From: a bacterium
GTDB taxonomy: Bacteria > Krumholzibacteriota > Krumholzibacteriia > LZORAL124-64-63
Direction: 5' to 3'
Length of the DNA: 64,000 nucleotides
NCBI GenBank assembly: GCA_016712675.1
Contig: JADJQR010000001.1
Span: 1,736,001 to 1,800,000, forward strand
The notes under the pieces were generated by a model. That model did not search any database, was not told the DNA's origin, and saw only the letters and a program-made list of their open reading frames with translations. Of the stretch, positions 45,237-54,042 are shown in pieces. Made by a program: the position numbers and the translations under genes. The first letter of the stretch is position 1; each line of letters begins with the position of its first letter.

Positions 45237-46364
45237 GTGCGCACGTTCGGCCTGTACGTGCACGTCCCGTTCTGCGGGTCGATCTGCTCGTACTGCCACT
45301 TCGCCCGCACCGCGGAGCACGATGCCGCCCGGCGTGACGTCTACGTCGCCGGCGTGCTGCGCGAGTTCGAGCTGCGCCGCCAAGCCTGTCCCGCGCTGGG
45401 CTCGGCGCGGCGGCCGCTGGCCACGGCCTACCTGGGCGGGGGCACGCCGTCGCAGCTCGAGCCGGACCTGCTGGCGCGCCTGCTGGCGGGGACCGTCGGC
45501 AGGTGCGAACGGACGGCCGACCTGGAGCTGACCGCCGAGGCCAATCCCGAGACCTTCACCCCCGGGCTGGCGCAGGCCTGGCTGGCCGCCGGGATCAACC
45601 GCGTCAGCCTCGGGGTGCAGAGCCTGGATGCCGGCGTGCTGCGTCGCCTCGGCCGCGCCTGCGATCCGACCACGGCGCGCCGTGCGCTGGCGCTGGCTTG
45701 CGCAAGCTTCACGCGCGTCTCGGCCGACTGGATCCTGGGGCCGGGCGTGCGGCTCGATGCCCTGCTGGCGGAGTTGGACGAGGCTGTTGCGCTGGGGGTC
45801 GGCCACGTGTCGCTGTATATCCTCGAGGTGCACGCCGGCACGCAGCTGGCTGCACGGGTGGCCGACGGTTCGGTCACGTTGCCGTCGGACGAACACGTGC
45901 GCGGCGCGTACTTGGCCGCCGCGCGTCGGCTGGCCGACCGTGGCCTGGTGCAGTACGAAGTGGCCAACTTCGCGCGTCCCGGCGCCGAGTCGCGGCATAA
46001 CCGCGGTTACTGGCGGCGTCAACCGTGGCTGGGGCTGGGTCCCGGCGCGCACGGGGCCTGGGGCCGCTGGCGGCGCGCGAACCACGACGACCTCTCCGCG
46101 TGGCTGGCGGATCTCGACGCCGGCCGGCTGCCCGAAGGCGCCGTCGAGGAGCTCAGACCGGCCTCGCGCCGGCTCGAGCGGGTGGTGCTGGCCCTGCGGA
46201 CGCGCGAGGGGGTTCCGTTGTCCTGGTTGCCTTCGGGCGCGCTCGACCTGGATCGCGGCGAGCAGGAAGGCCTGTGGCGCCGTGAGGCAGGTTGTCTGCG
46301 GTTGACCGGGGACGGGTTCCTGCAGTTGGACACGATCGAGGAAGCGCTCGCGCGGCGCCTGTAG
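45237..46364 (+). CDS. hemW: Radical SAM heme chaperone HemW
   Basis: HemN-like radical SAM protein now regarded as a heme-trafficking chaperone rather than a coproporphyrinogen oxidase. It has 375 residues. The cluster cysteines are Cys13, Cys17 and Cys20 (CGSICSYC). LGGGTPSQL, EANPETFTP, NRVSLGVQSLD and YEVANFARPG with HNRGYWRR are the family blocks. The GTG lies two bases after the lepB stop. Placement after lepA-lepB and before hrcA is a common bacterial arrangement. The N-terminal extension that marks true HemN is absent. Confidence 0.92.
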   Translation: MRTFGLYVHVPFCGSICSYCHFARTAEHDAARRDVYVAGVLREFELRRQACPALGSARRPLATAYLGGGTPSQLEPDLLARLLAGTVGRCERTADLELTAEANPETFTPGLAQAWLAAGINRVSLGVQSLDAGVLRRLGRACDPTTARRALALACASFTRVSADWILGPGVRLDALLAELDEAVALGVGHVSLYILEVHAGTQLAARVADGSVTLPSDEHVRGAYLAAARRLADRGLVQYEVANFARPGAESRHNRGYWRRQPWLGLGPGAHGAWGRWRRANHDDLSAWLADLDAGRLPEGAVEELRPASRRLERVVLALRTREGVPLSWLPSGALDLDRGEQEGLWRREAGCLRLTGDGFLQLDTIEEALARRL

Positions 46365-46389
46365 CCGGAGGCGCCCCGCGTCGGCCGGG

Positions 46390-46418
46390 TTGACACCCGC
46401 GCCGGAGCCCGGTTACCT
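46390..46418 (+). promoter_or_regulatory. Promoter of hrcA
   Basis: TTGACA at 46390-46395, a 17-bp spacer and TTACCT at 46413-46418, 56 bp before hrcA. No CIRCE inverted repeat was found beside it. Confidence 0.78.
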
Positions 46419-46474
46419 TGCCGACCGGCCGCCGTCGCGCGGCTCCGCAGCCATGGTGCCGACAGGTGTGATCC

Positions 46475-47545
46475 ATGCCGACCAGTAGCCACCGTGCCAC
46501 GCTTGACGAGAGGTCCCTGGCCGTCTTGACGGCCGTCGTGCGCCTGGATCTGGAGACCGGGCGCCCGGTCAGCTCGGGTCTGGTCGAGCGCGGGCTGCAG
46601 CGTGCGGTCTCGTCGGCGACTGTCCGTGCGGTGATGAAGAGGCTGGAGGCGGCGGGCTACCTCGAACAGCCGCACACCTCGGCCGGACGGCGACCGACGG
46701 ACGCGGGCTACCGCGTCTTCGTCGACTACCTGCTGTCGGGCTGGGCCCTCCGGCGCCACGATGCGCCGGCCGGGCTTCAGGACCAGGTGCGCCAAGGTGT
46801 GCGCCGGGCGGCCGGGAGCCAGGACAGGCTGAAGCTCCTAGCCGGCCTGCTGTCGCGGCTGACCGACGGTCTGGGTATCATCGCCGGGCCGACGTTGGCG
46901 GAGGCCACCGTGCAGCGCCTGGAGTGCTTCCGGCGCGGCGGCGGGCGCGTGCTGATGGTCGTGATGCTGGACGATGCTGCGGTTCGCACCGGCCTCGTCA
47001 CGCTGCCGGACGATCCGCCCGAGGCCGTGGTGGCGGCGGCGGGCAGCCTGTTGTCGCGCCGCGTGGCCGGGTGCACGCTGCGCGAAGCCGCCGCCGGGTT
47101 GCCGGACGCAGTCGACCTGGAGGACACGCCGGTCACGCGTTGCGCCGCCCGCCTGGCTCGCGCGGGCCGGGAGTTGCTGCGCGGCAACGACGCGGGCGAG
47201 ATCGAATTCGATGGTGTGGCATCGGTGCTGGTCGCTCCCGAGTTCCAGGAGCCGACACCGCTGCGCTCGTTGCTGACGTTCCTGGAGTCCCCCGTCGGGA
47301 TGCGCCGTACTCTGCAGCAACTCGGCGAGCACGCCCCGGAGGGCTTCGGCATCTGGATCGGCCAGGAGAATCCGGTTGCAGCACTCAGGTGCTTCACGGT
47401 GATGACGCGCCGGGTGCCGCTGGACGGTCGCACAGGCGTCGTCGCGGTGCTGGGGCCGCGTCGGATGCCGTACCTGCGGGCCCTGCACGGGCTGGACGCC
47501 CTGCGGCGGGAACTCGGCGGCCCGGTCTGGTCGCCGCTCAACTGA
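46475..47545 (+). CDS. hrcA: Heat-inducible transcription repressor HrcA
   Basis: Repressor of class I heat-shock genes that normally binds CIRCE elements and is folded by GroEL. It has 356 residues. The N-terminal winged helix includes RAVSSATVRAVMKRLEAAGYLEQPHTSAGRRPTD, typical of the family. The GAF-like core and a C-terminal block (GPRRMPYLRALHGLDALRREL) follow. It is the first gene of an hrcA-grpE-dnaJ-rsmE run. Because no CIRCE is visible next to it, autoregulation cannot be claimed from the sequence. Confidence 0.93.
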   Translation: MPTSSHRATLDERSLAVLTAVVRLDLETGRPVSSGLVERGLQRAVSSATVRAVMKRLEAAGYLEQPHTSAGRRPTDAGYRVFVDYLLSGWALRRHDAPAGLQDQVRQGVRRAAGSQDRLKLLAGLLSRLTDGLGIIAGPTLAEATVQRLECFRRGGGRVLMVVMLDDAAVRTGLVTLPDDPPEAVVAAAGSLLSRRVAGCTLREAAAGLPDAVDLEDTPVTRCAARLARAGRELLRGNDAGEIEFDGVASVLVAPEFQEPTPLRSLLTFLESPVGMRRTLQQLGEHAPEGFGIWIGQENPVAALRCFTVMTRRVPLDGRTGVVAVLGPRRMPYLRALHGLDALRRELGGPVWSPLN

Positions 47546-47614
47546 CCCCGGAACGGACGTGGTGCCGGCCTGCCATGGCGGCGGGCACCAGGCCAGGCAT
47601 GCGGAGGAACGCCC

Positions 47615-48268
47615 ATGAGCAAGCGACGCCACGCCCACACCGACCACCAGACGGAGACCGGGCCGTCCGCTGCCGACGCCGCCGCGACGGCGGAGCAGCC
47701 GCAGGCAGCAACCGATGTGCCGGAGTTCGACGTCAAGCCTCCGGTCGACGCGCCGGCTTCTTCACCCGACGGCTCGCCGGAACCGGAATCGACATCGGTG
47801 GCCCCCGAGGCCGCGGAGCGCATGGCCCTGCAGCGCGAACGCGACGAGGCGCAGGACAAGTGGCTGCGCGCGATGGCCGAGCTGGACAACCTTCGCAAGC
47901 GCACGCGCCGCGAGGTGGCCGACGCGCGACGGTTCGCCCAGGCGGATACGCTGCGCGGCTTCCTGGACGTACTGGACAATCTCGAAAGGGCCTTGCAATC
48001 GACGGTGCCCGCCGCCGATACTGGCGCTCCGGATCCCTTCCGTGACGGCATCGAGTTGATCCGGCAGAGGTTCCGCACCGTGCTGCAGGACCTGGGCGTC
48101 ACGCCGATCGAGGCGCAGGGGCTGCACCTGGATCCCCTGGTGCACGAGGCAGTCGGACAACTGCCGCGAGAGGGCGCGGAACCAGGCACGATCATCGAGG
48201 TTGCGCAGGCCGGCTACCGTCTTGGCGAACTGGTGCTGAGGCCTGCCCGCGTCATCATCTGCGCCTGA
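47615..48268 (+). CDS. grpE: Nucleotide exchange factor GrpE
   Basis: Releases ADP from DnaK. It has 217 residues: an acidic, Pro/Ser-rich disordered N-terminus (about 1-70), then a long helix ([20 protein letters not shown]) and the [12 protein letters not shown] block, then the beta-domain with PLVHEAVGQ and [21 protein letters not shown] lies nine bases before the ATG. The usual partner dnaK is not present between grpE and dnaJ. Confidence 0.95.
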   Translation: MSKRRHAHTDHQTETGPSAADAAATAEQPQAATDVPEFDVKPPVDAPASSPDGSPEPESTSVAPEAAERMALQRERDEAQDKWLRAMAELDNLRKRTRREVADARRFAQADTLRGFLDVLDNLERALQSTVPAADTGAPDPFRDGIELIRQRFRTVLQDLGVTPIEAQGLHLDPLVHEAVGQLPREGAEPGTIIEVAQAGYRLGELVLRPARVIICA

Positions 48269-48299
48269 ACGGCGCCGGCACGGAAGCGGCAGGAGCGGC

Positions 48300-49427
48300 A
48301 TGAGCGGCGGCAAGCGCGATTACTACGAGGTTCTCGGCGTGGCGCGAAGCGCGGACGCGACCGAGATCAAGAAGGCCTACCGCGCGCAGGCCATCAAGTA
48401 CCATCCCGACAAGAACCCGGATGACCCCGGCGCCGCGGAGAGGTTCCGCGAGGCGGCCGAGGCCTACGAGGTGCTGAAGGACCCGGAGAAGCGCGCAAGG
48501 TACGACCGGTTCGGCCACGCGGCGGACGCCGGCCCGGGGGGCGGCTTCGGCGGCGGCGGCATCAACGTCGATCTGAACGACGCGCTCGAGTCGTTCCTGC
48601 GCAACTTCGGGATGGGCGGCGGCTTCGGCGAGATGTTCGGCGGCGGCGGTGGCGGCGGCCGCGGCCGCGGCCGCAACCTGCAGATGGAACTGGCGGTCAC
48701 GCTGGAAGAGGCGGCGCGCGGCGTCCGCAAGACCGTGAAGGTGACCAAACAGGTGTCCTGCACCGACTGCGGGGGCAGCGGGGCGGCGGCCGGCAGCCGC
48801 CCCTCGACCTGCCAGCACTGCCGTGGCCACGGCCGCGTGCGGCAGGTGCGCCAGTCGCTGCTCGGGCAGATGGTGACCGAGGGCGCCTGCCCGCACTGCC
48901 AGGGCAGGGGCCAGGTCGTCCAGGATCCGTGCCGCTCGTGCCGCGGCACCGGCACCGTGCGAGGCGAGGAATCACTCGAGATCAACGTGCCGGCGGGCGT
49001 CAGCACCGGCAACTACATGGAACTGCAGGGCAAGGGTGACGCCGGCGAGCACGGCGGCGATTCCGGGAACCTGCGCGTCGTGTTCAACGTCCGCGAGAGC
49101 GAGCTCTTCGAGCGGCACGGTGACGACCTGCTCATCGACGTGCCGGTGTCGCCGGTCGACCTGATCCTCGGCACGAAGATCGAGGTGCCCACGCTCGACG
49201 GGAAGGTGGCGCTGAAGATCCCCGCCGGCACGCAGAGCCACAAGATCTTCCGCCTGCGCAAGAAGGGCATGCCGCACGTGAACCGCCCCGGCACCGGCGA
49301 CCAGCTGGTGCGGGTGCTGGCCTGGACCCCGGAGAACCTCGACCGCGATGTCGTCAAGCGCCTTGAGGCGCTGCAGGCCGACCTGGCGCGGCGCGTGCCG
49401 CCACCGGGCCGACGCGGCGGGGACTAG
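48300..49427 (+). CDS. dnaJ: Chaperone protein DnaJ
   Basis: Hsp40 co-chaperone that delivers substrates to DnaK and stimulates its ATPase. It has 375 residues. The J-domain has the HPD motif in KYHPDKNP (about residues 38-40). A Gly-rich linker with long GGG runs follows. Four zinc-binding CxxCxGxG repeats are complete: [24 protein letters not shown] and CRSCRGTG. The C-terminal substrate-binding domains end the protein. It lies 31 bp after grpE and is followed after 22 bp by rsmE, with no prmA between them. Confidence 0.96.
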   Translation: MSGGKRDYYEVLGVARSADATEIKKAYRAQAIKYHPDKNPDDPGAAERFREAAEAYEVLKDPEKRARYDRFGHAADAGPGGGFGGGGINVDLNDALESFLRNFGMGGGFGEMFGGGGGGGRGRGRNLQMELAVTLEEAARGVRKTVKVTKQVSCTDCGGSGAAAGSRPSTCQHCRGHGRVRQVRQSLLGQMVTEGACPHCQGRGQVVQDPCRSCRGTGTVRGEESLEINVPAGVSTGNYMELQGKGDAGEHGGDSGNLRVVFNVRESELFERHGDDLLIDVPVSPVDLILGTKIEVPTLDGKVALKIPAGTQSHKIFRLRKKGMPHVNRPGTGDQLVRVLAWTPENLDRDVVKRLEALQADLARRVPPPGRRGGD

Positions 49428-49449
49428 ACGCCGGCCGGGAGGCATCCGC

Positions 49450-50211
49450 GTGCGCCAGTTCTTCCTCGTCGTCGACCCCGCGGCGCCGCCCGTTCCGGGC
49501 GACGTGGTCGGGCTCGAACCCGACGAGGCGCACCACCTGCAGGGCGTCCTGCGCGGGGCCGGCGATCGCAGCTGGTGCCTGGTCGACGGCTACGGCCGGC
49601 GCTACACCGCGCGCGCGGCCGGCGAGGGCCGCACGTCCCGATTCGAGATCCTGGCCGTGGCCGGCGATCCGCGCGAGGACGCGGGACCGCGCCTGACGCT
49701 CGCCTGCGCGGTGGTCAAGGGACGGCACTTCGAGCTGGTCGTGGAGAAGGCGGTCGAGCTGGGAGCGCACCGGCTCCTGCCGCTGGTGACCGCGCGCGGG
49801 GTGATCGAGCCGGGCGACGGCCGGCGAGCCCGCTGGGATGCCCTCATGCGCGCCGCGCTCAAACAGAGCGGCCGTTGCCGGCTGCCGGAGCTGGCCGAGC
49901 CGCTCTCGCTGCCGGCGGCGTTGGCAGCCTGCACGGAAGACCGGCTTCTCGTCGGCGGCGCCCCCGCTGAGCGCGACCTGCTCGGGGCCGGGCGCGGGGC
50001 GGGCCCCGCCGACGCCACGACGCCGGCGGGTCTGGCGCTCTTCATCGGTCCGGAAGGCGGCTGGACCCCGCCGGAGGCGGCGCTGCTGACGGCGGCCGGG
50101 GCCCGTCCGCTCGATCTCGGCCCGTTCACGCTGCGGACCGAGACTGCGGCGATCGCCGGCCTGGTCCTGCTGCGCGCCCTCGGGGGCGACGGTGGGCCGG
50201 CAGGTTCTTGA
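49450..50211 (+). CDS. rsmE: 16S rRNA (uracil-1498-N3)-methyltransferase
   Basis: SPOUT-class methyltransferase that modifies U1498 of 16S rRNA. It has 253 residues. HHLQGVLR (N-terminal PUA-like), GRHFELVVEKAVELGAHRL, LFIGPEGGW and LGPFTLRTETAAI (knot region) are the family motifs. The GTG at 49450 has GGGAGG upstream. A short Ala/Gly-rich insertion lies between residues 180 and 195. The stop overlaps the -35 box of the next promoter, so yqeY starts a separate transcript. Confidence 0.93.
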   Translation: MRQFFLVVDPAAPPVPGDVVGLEPDEAHHLQGVLRGAGDRSWCLVDGYGRRYTARAAGEGRTSRFEILAVAGDPREDAGPRLTLACAVVKGRHFELVVEKAVELGAHRLLPLVTARGVIEPGDGRRARWDALMRAALKQSGRCRLPELAEPLSLPAALAACTEDRLLVGGAPAERDLLGAGRGAGPADATTPAGLALFIGPEGGWTPPEAALLTAAGARPLDLGPFTLRTETAAIAGLVLLRALGGDGGPAGS

Positions 50212-50236
50212 CAGTGTCCGCAGCGCGGTCTTTCAT
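50208..50236 (+). promoter_or_regulatory. Promoter of the yqeY-cvpA-mutS2 run
   Basis: TTGACA at 50208-50213, overlapping the rsmE stop, then a 17-bp spacer and TTTCAT at 50231-50236. Confidence 0.7.
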
Positions 50237-50271
50237 GGCCAGCGAACCCGCTTACGACGAAAGGAACCGCC

Positions 50272-50733
50272 ATGGCCACGAGTGAACTGGCCGCCCGGCT
50301 GCAGGCGGCCGTGATCTCAGCGATGAAGGCCCGGGACAAGGGCCGGCTCGGTGTGCTGCGCATGATGCAGTCGGAGATCAAGAGGGTCGAGATCGACACG
50401 CGCCGCGAACTGGCCGACGCGGACGTGCAGAAGGTGCTCACCGCCTACGCGAAGAAGGTCAAGGACACGCTGGCTTCGACCGTGGGCACCGACCGCGCGG
50501 ACCTGCGCGCGGCGGCTGAGGCCGAACTGGCCATCGTCGGCGAGTTCCTGCCCGCGGAGATCGGCGATGCGGAACTGGAGGTGTTCGTCCGCCAGGCGAT
50601 CGCCGAGAGCGGGGCGCAATCCCCGGCCGACATGGGCAAGGTCATGAAGGTGGCCGTGCCGCTGGTGGCCGGCAAGGCCGACGGATCCCGGGTGAGCGCG
50701 ATGGTCAAGGCCCTGCTGGCTGGCGGGAAGTGA
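50272..50733 (+). CDS. GatB/YqeY domain protein
   Basis: A 153-residue soluble helical protein. The YqeY block RLGVLRMMQSEIKRVEIDTRR, EFLPAEIGDAELE and DMGKVMKVAVPLVAGKADG are typical. It resembles the tail domain of the GatB amidotransferase subunit, which contacts tRNA, but its function as a free protein is not established. AAAGGAA precedes the ATG. The usual neighbour rpsU is absent; the gene is followed by cvpA after 7 bp. Confidence 0.92.
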   Translation: MATSELAARLQAAVISAMKARDKGRLGVLRMMQSEIKRVEIDTRRELADADVQKVLTAYAKKVKDTLASTVGTDRADLRAAAEAELAIVGEFLPAEIGDAELEVFVRQAIAESGAQSPADMGKVMKVAVPLVAGKADGSRVSAMVKALLAGGK

Positions 50734-50740
50734 GGTCCCG

Positions 50741-51352
50741 GTGAACGCTCCGGTGGGATTCGCACTGGCGGTGATGTTGCTGTTCGCCGTGCTCGGCTGG
50801 CGCGACGGCCTTGTCCGTCGCGTGCTGGAAGTGGCCGGCGCCGTCGCGGCCCTGCTGCTGACCGCGCGATTCGCCGGTGCCGTGCAGCCGTGGGTCAGCG
50901 AGCGCACGGGCGCCGGCACGGGCCCGGCGCTGCTGATCACGTGGGCGGTGTTGTTCATCCTTGGGCTCATCCTCAGCCGACTGCTGGCCGCGGGCATCGC
51001 GAAGCTGCTGCACCTGTCGGTGCTGGTCTGGGTGGACCGGCTCGGGGGCGCGCTGCTGGGCCTGTGTTTCGGCCTGCTGCTGGCCAGCGTGCTGCTGGTG
51101 GCGGCCAGCCAGGTGCGGGGAGGCGCGGCGGTTCAGGCCGATTGCGACCGTAGCCTGGGCGGCCGGGTCGTCTTCTATGCCGCGCCCAACCTCTACCTCC
51201 AGGCGCGCAAGGCGTCCGGAGGCCGGCTGGAAGCGGCCTGGGAGAAGTTCACGGCGCGGGCGGCCGAGGCGGCGGCCGCCGGCAAGGCGCGCGTCGAGGA
51301 ATCCGTGAAGGAATCGGTGAAGGAAGCCGCCGACCGGCGCGGCGACCGATGA
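50741..51352 (+). CDS. CvpA-family inner-membrane protein
   Basis: A 203-residue membrane protein with four hydrophobic segments (about 5-20, 28-44, 62-84 and 102-120). The LGWRDGLVRRVLEVAGAVAALLL block corresponds to the CvpA N-terminus. The C-terminus is a charged, probably coiled-coil helix (KARVEESVKESVKEA). CvpA proteins are linked to colicin V export and envelope stress resistance; the molecular function is unclear. The GTG lies 7 bp after yqeY and the stop overlaps mutS2, the common cvpA-mutS2 pairing. Confidence 0.85.
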   Translation: MNAPVGFALAVMLLFAVLGWRDGLVRRVLEVAGAVAALLLTARFAGAVQPWVSERTGAGTGPALLITWAVLFILGLILSRLLAAGIAKLLHLSVLVWVDRLGGALLGLCFGLLLASVLLVAASQVRGGAAVQADCDRSLGGRVVFYAAPNLYLQARKASGGRLEAAWEKFTARAAEAAAAGKARVEESVKESVKEAADRRGDR

Positions 51353-53787
51353 TCCCCCTGCTGGAGAGGCTTGCCGCAGGTGCGGCCGAGGCAGGGCGGG
51401 CACCGGTCGCCTCGGTACGCGCCCTGGCGCTGCTGGAATGGGACCGGTTGACCGGTCAGGTTGCCGCGCACTGCCTCAGCCCGTTGTCTGCCCAGGCCGT
51501 GCGGGCGCGCCGGCCGCTGCCCGCGGCCGGGCTGATCGAACCTTGGCACGAACTGGCCGACGAGCTGCGCGCCGAAGGTGACCGCAACCAGTGGCCGCCC
51601 CTGAACGATCCGTCCGTCCTGCTGGCCCTGCTCGACCAGCCGCCGCCCGTGCGCCTGGAAGGTCCCGACCTGGTGCACGTGGCCTCGCTGGCCGGGGACC
51701 TGGACGCCCTGCGCGCGCACTTCCTGGACCGCCGCGAGAGCTGCCCCCGCTGGTCGGAGGCCGCGTTGGCCGCCTCGCCGCTGGAGGCGCTGCGCGGCGC
51801 GTTGCTACGGGCGCTGGAGCCGGACGGACGCCTGCGCGACGATGCCAGCCCCAAGCTGGGGCCGCTGCGGCGCCGCGCCGCGCTACAGGAGCGCGCCGTG
51901 CGGCAGGAGGTAGGCGAGGCGATGACCCGCGCCCGCACGGCCGGCTGGACGACCGGCGACGAGGTCACGCTGCGCGGCGACCGCTTCTGCCTGCCGCTGC
52001 GCTCGGGCGACAGCCGCCGCGTCGATGGCATCGTCCACGACCGCTCGCAGACCGGCGCCACGTTGTTCGTCGAGCCGGCGGGCGTCGTGCGCCTGAGCAA
52101 CGAGCTGACCTCGCTTCGTCTGGAGATCGCCGCCGAGGAGGCGCGCATCCTCTTCGAGCTGAACCGCGCCGTCGAACGGGCGGCGCCGGCCCTGCGCGAC
52201 GCGGCGGGGCTCATGCTGCTGGTGGACGAGGTCCGCGCCGGCCTGCTCTGGAGCCGGGCCGTGCGCGGCAGCCGCGTGCGCACGGGCGTGCGCCTGCGCG
52301 TCAGCGGCGGCCGGCACCCGCTGCTGATGGAAGCCCTCGGCGGCGGTGACCCTGCCGCCGGCCGCGCGGCGGTGGTGCCGCTGGACCTCGCCGTGCCCGA
52401 CGACTGCCGCGTGCTGGTCATCAGCGGTCCCAACGCGGGTGGCAAGTCGGTCGCGCTGAAGACCGTCGGCGTGCTCTGCCTGCTGGCGCAGTGTGGCTGG
52501 GACGTGCCCGCGTTGGAGGACACGGAGCTGCCGCCGCTGGGTGCGCTGATGGTCGACCTCGGCGATGACCAGTCGATCGCCCAATCGCTCAGCTCGTTCT
52601 CGGCGCACATGCGGCACCTCGGTGAGTTCCTGGCCGCCGCCGCTCCCGGCACGTTGGTGCTGTCGGACGAGATCGGCAGCGGTACCGACCCGCAGGAAGG
52701 GACGGCTCTGGCCTTCGCAGCGCTGGAGCAGTTGGCCGAGCAGGGCGCGCTGGTGCTGGCCTCGACGCACTTCGGGCTGCTGAAGGCGGCGGTGCACGAC
52801 CATCCGCTGATGCAGAACGCGGCGATGGACTTCGACGAGCGCGACCTGCGCCCGCTCTACACGTTCCGCGTCGGTGATCCCGGCACGAGCCACGCCTTCG
52901 ATATCGCGCGTCGCATGGGGCTGCCCGCGGAACTGATCGAGCGCGCCCGCGGGCGCGCCGGCCACGAGCGCGTGCAGGTGGAGCAGCTCCTGATCGACCT
53001 GGATCGACGGGCGCGCGAGCTGCGCACCGCCGGGGAGCAGGCCCGCGACGCCGCCGCGGCAGCCGCCACGCGGGAGGTCGAACTCGCCGCGCGGCTGCGC
53101 GACCTCGAGCGCGAGCGCAAGCAGGTCCTGGCCGCGGCGCGCCGCGAGGCGGAGAAGGCGGTGCGCGAGGGGCGCCGGGCGATCGAGAACGCCGTGCGCG
53201 AGATCCGCGCCGAGCAGGGCGCCGCGCCGGCGGTGCGCCGCGCCCGCGACCGCCTGGCCGAACTCGAGCGCGGCATGGACGCCGACCAGGGCGAGGCGTC
53301 GCCGCGAGCAGCGGATTTCTCGCCGCAGCCGGGAGACCGGGTGCGCATCCCGCACCTGAACCTGGTGGGCCGCATCCTGGAGGTGCGCGGCGGCCGCCTG
53401 GTCGCCGATGCCGACGGCCTTCGCCTGACGCTGGGACCGGACGCCGTACGGCCGCTCGGCGCTGACGACAGCGAATCCCTGGCGCCCGTGGCCGCGCCCT
53501 GGTCGCAGGAGACGGGAACCGGCGGTGGCTGGTCCTGGCAGGGCGAGGCGCCGGTCGCCGAGCCGGTGCTGGACCTGCGCGGCCTGACCGGCGAGGAGGG
53601 CTGGCAACTCCTGGACCAACTGCTGGACCGCGCGATTCCGGCAGGCCTCGGGGCCATCGAGGTCATCCACGGCCGCGGCACCGGACGCTTGCGAGGACAC
53701 CTGCAAGAGCGCCTGCGTGGCGATCGCCGCGTTGCCTCGTTCAAGGAAGACTCGGCCGGGGGCGTCACTCTGGTGCGCCTGGCCTGA
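51349..53787 (+). CDS. mutS2: MutS2-type ATPase with Smr endonuclease domain
   Basis: MutS-homologous ATPase that lacks the mismatch-binding domain. In different bacteria it suppresses recombination or rescues collided ribosomes. It has 812 residues. The clamp/core region has RGDRFCLPLRSGD and the ATPase has GPNAGGKS (Gly360-Ser367), LSDEIGSGTDPQEG and the STHFGLLK switch. A long coiled coil covers about 560-640. A KOW-like segment (RIPHLNLVGRILEVRGG) precedes the C-terminal Smr domain with LDLRGLTG and HGRGTGRLR. The ATG overlaps the cvpA stop. Confidence 0.95.
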   Translation: MIPLLERLAAGAAEAGRAPVASVRALALLEWDRLTGQVAAHCLSPLSAQAVRARRPLPAAGLIEPWHELADELRAEGDRNQWPPLNDPSVLLALLDQPPPVRLEGPDLVHVASLAGDLDALRAHFLDRRESCPRWSEAALAASPLEALRGALLRALEPDGRLRDDASPKLGPLRRRAALQERAVRQEVGEAMTRARTAGWTTGDEVTLRGDRFCLPLRSGDSRRVDGIVHDRSQTGATLFVEPAGVVRLSNELTSLRLEIAAEEARILFELNRAVERAAPALRDAAGLMLLVDEVRAGLLWSRAVRGSRVRTGVRLRVSGGRHPLLMEALGGGDPAAGRAAVVPLDLAVPDDCRVLVISGPNAGGKSVALKTVGVLCLLAQCGWDVPALEDTELPPLGALMVDLGDDQSIAQSLSSFSAHMRHLGEFLAAAAPGTLVLSDEIGSGTDPQEGTALAFAALEQLAEQGALVLASTHFGLLKAAVHDHPLMQNAAMDFDERDLRPLYTFRVGDPGTSHAFDIARRMGLPAELIERARGRAGHERVQVEQLLIDLDRRARELRTAGEQARDAAAAAATREVELAARLRDLERERKQVLAAARREAEKAVREGRRAIENAVREIRAEQGAAPAVRRARDRLAELERGMDADQGEASPRAADFSPQPGDRVRIPHLNLVGRILEVRGGRLVADADGLRLTLGPDAVRPLGADDSESLAPVAAPWSQETGTGGGWSWQGEAPVAEPVLDLRGLTGEEGWQLLDQLLDRAIPAGLGAIEVIHGRGTGRLRGHLQERLRGDRRVASFKEDSAGGVTLVRLA

Positions 53788-53841
53788 GGCCGGCCGCCGG
53801 GCGCCCAGACGGCCGCTCCGGGTCCCGTGGCCGCCCGGAGG

Positions 53842-53870
53842 TTGCGTGCGGCCACGACTTGTCATATTCT
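53842..53870 (+). promoter_or_regulatory. Possible promoter of dnaG-rpoD
   Basis: TTGCGT at 53842-53847, a 17-bp spacer and TATTCT at 53865-53870. It leaves a leader of about 165 nt before dnaG. Confidence 0.5.
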
Positions 53871-54042
53871 CACCCCTTACGTCGAATTCGCCCGGTTCCC
53901 ACCCGGCTCCGGTTCCCCCGTGGTTCTGGCCCGGCGCGGGATTCCCAGTGGCCACAGCGGGCCCGTCTCCGGCACCGGTTCCTGCGGACTGGCGCCGGCA
54001 GCAGCTCCCGGCCACGGCAACGGAAGGCCTGGTCGGGCAGGT

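Noticed and set aside
46420-46500. CIRCE operator upstream of hrcA
   Set aside because: No TTAGCACTC-N9-GAGTGCTAA or near match is present on either strand.
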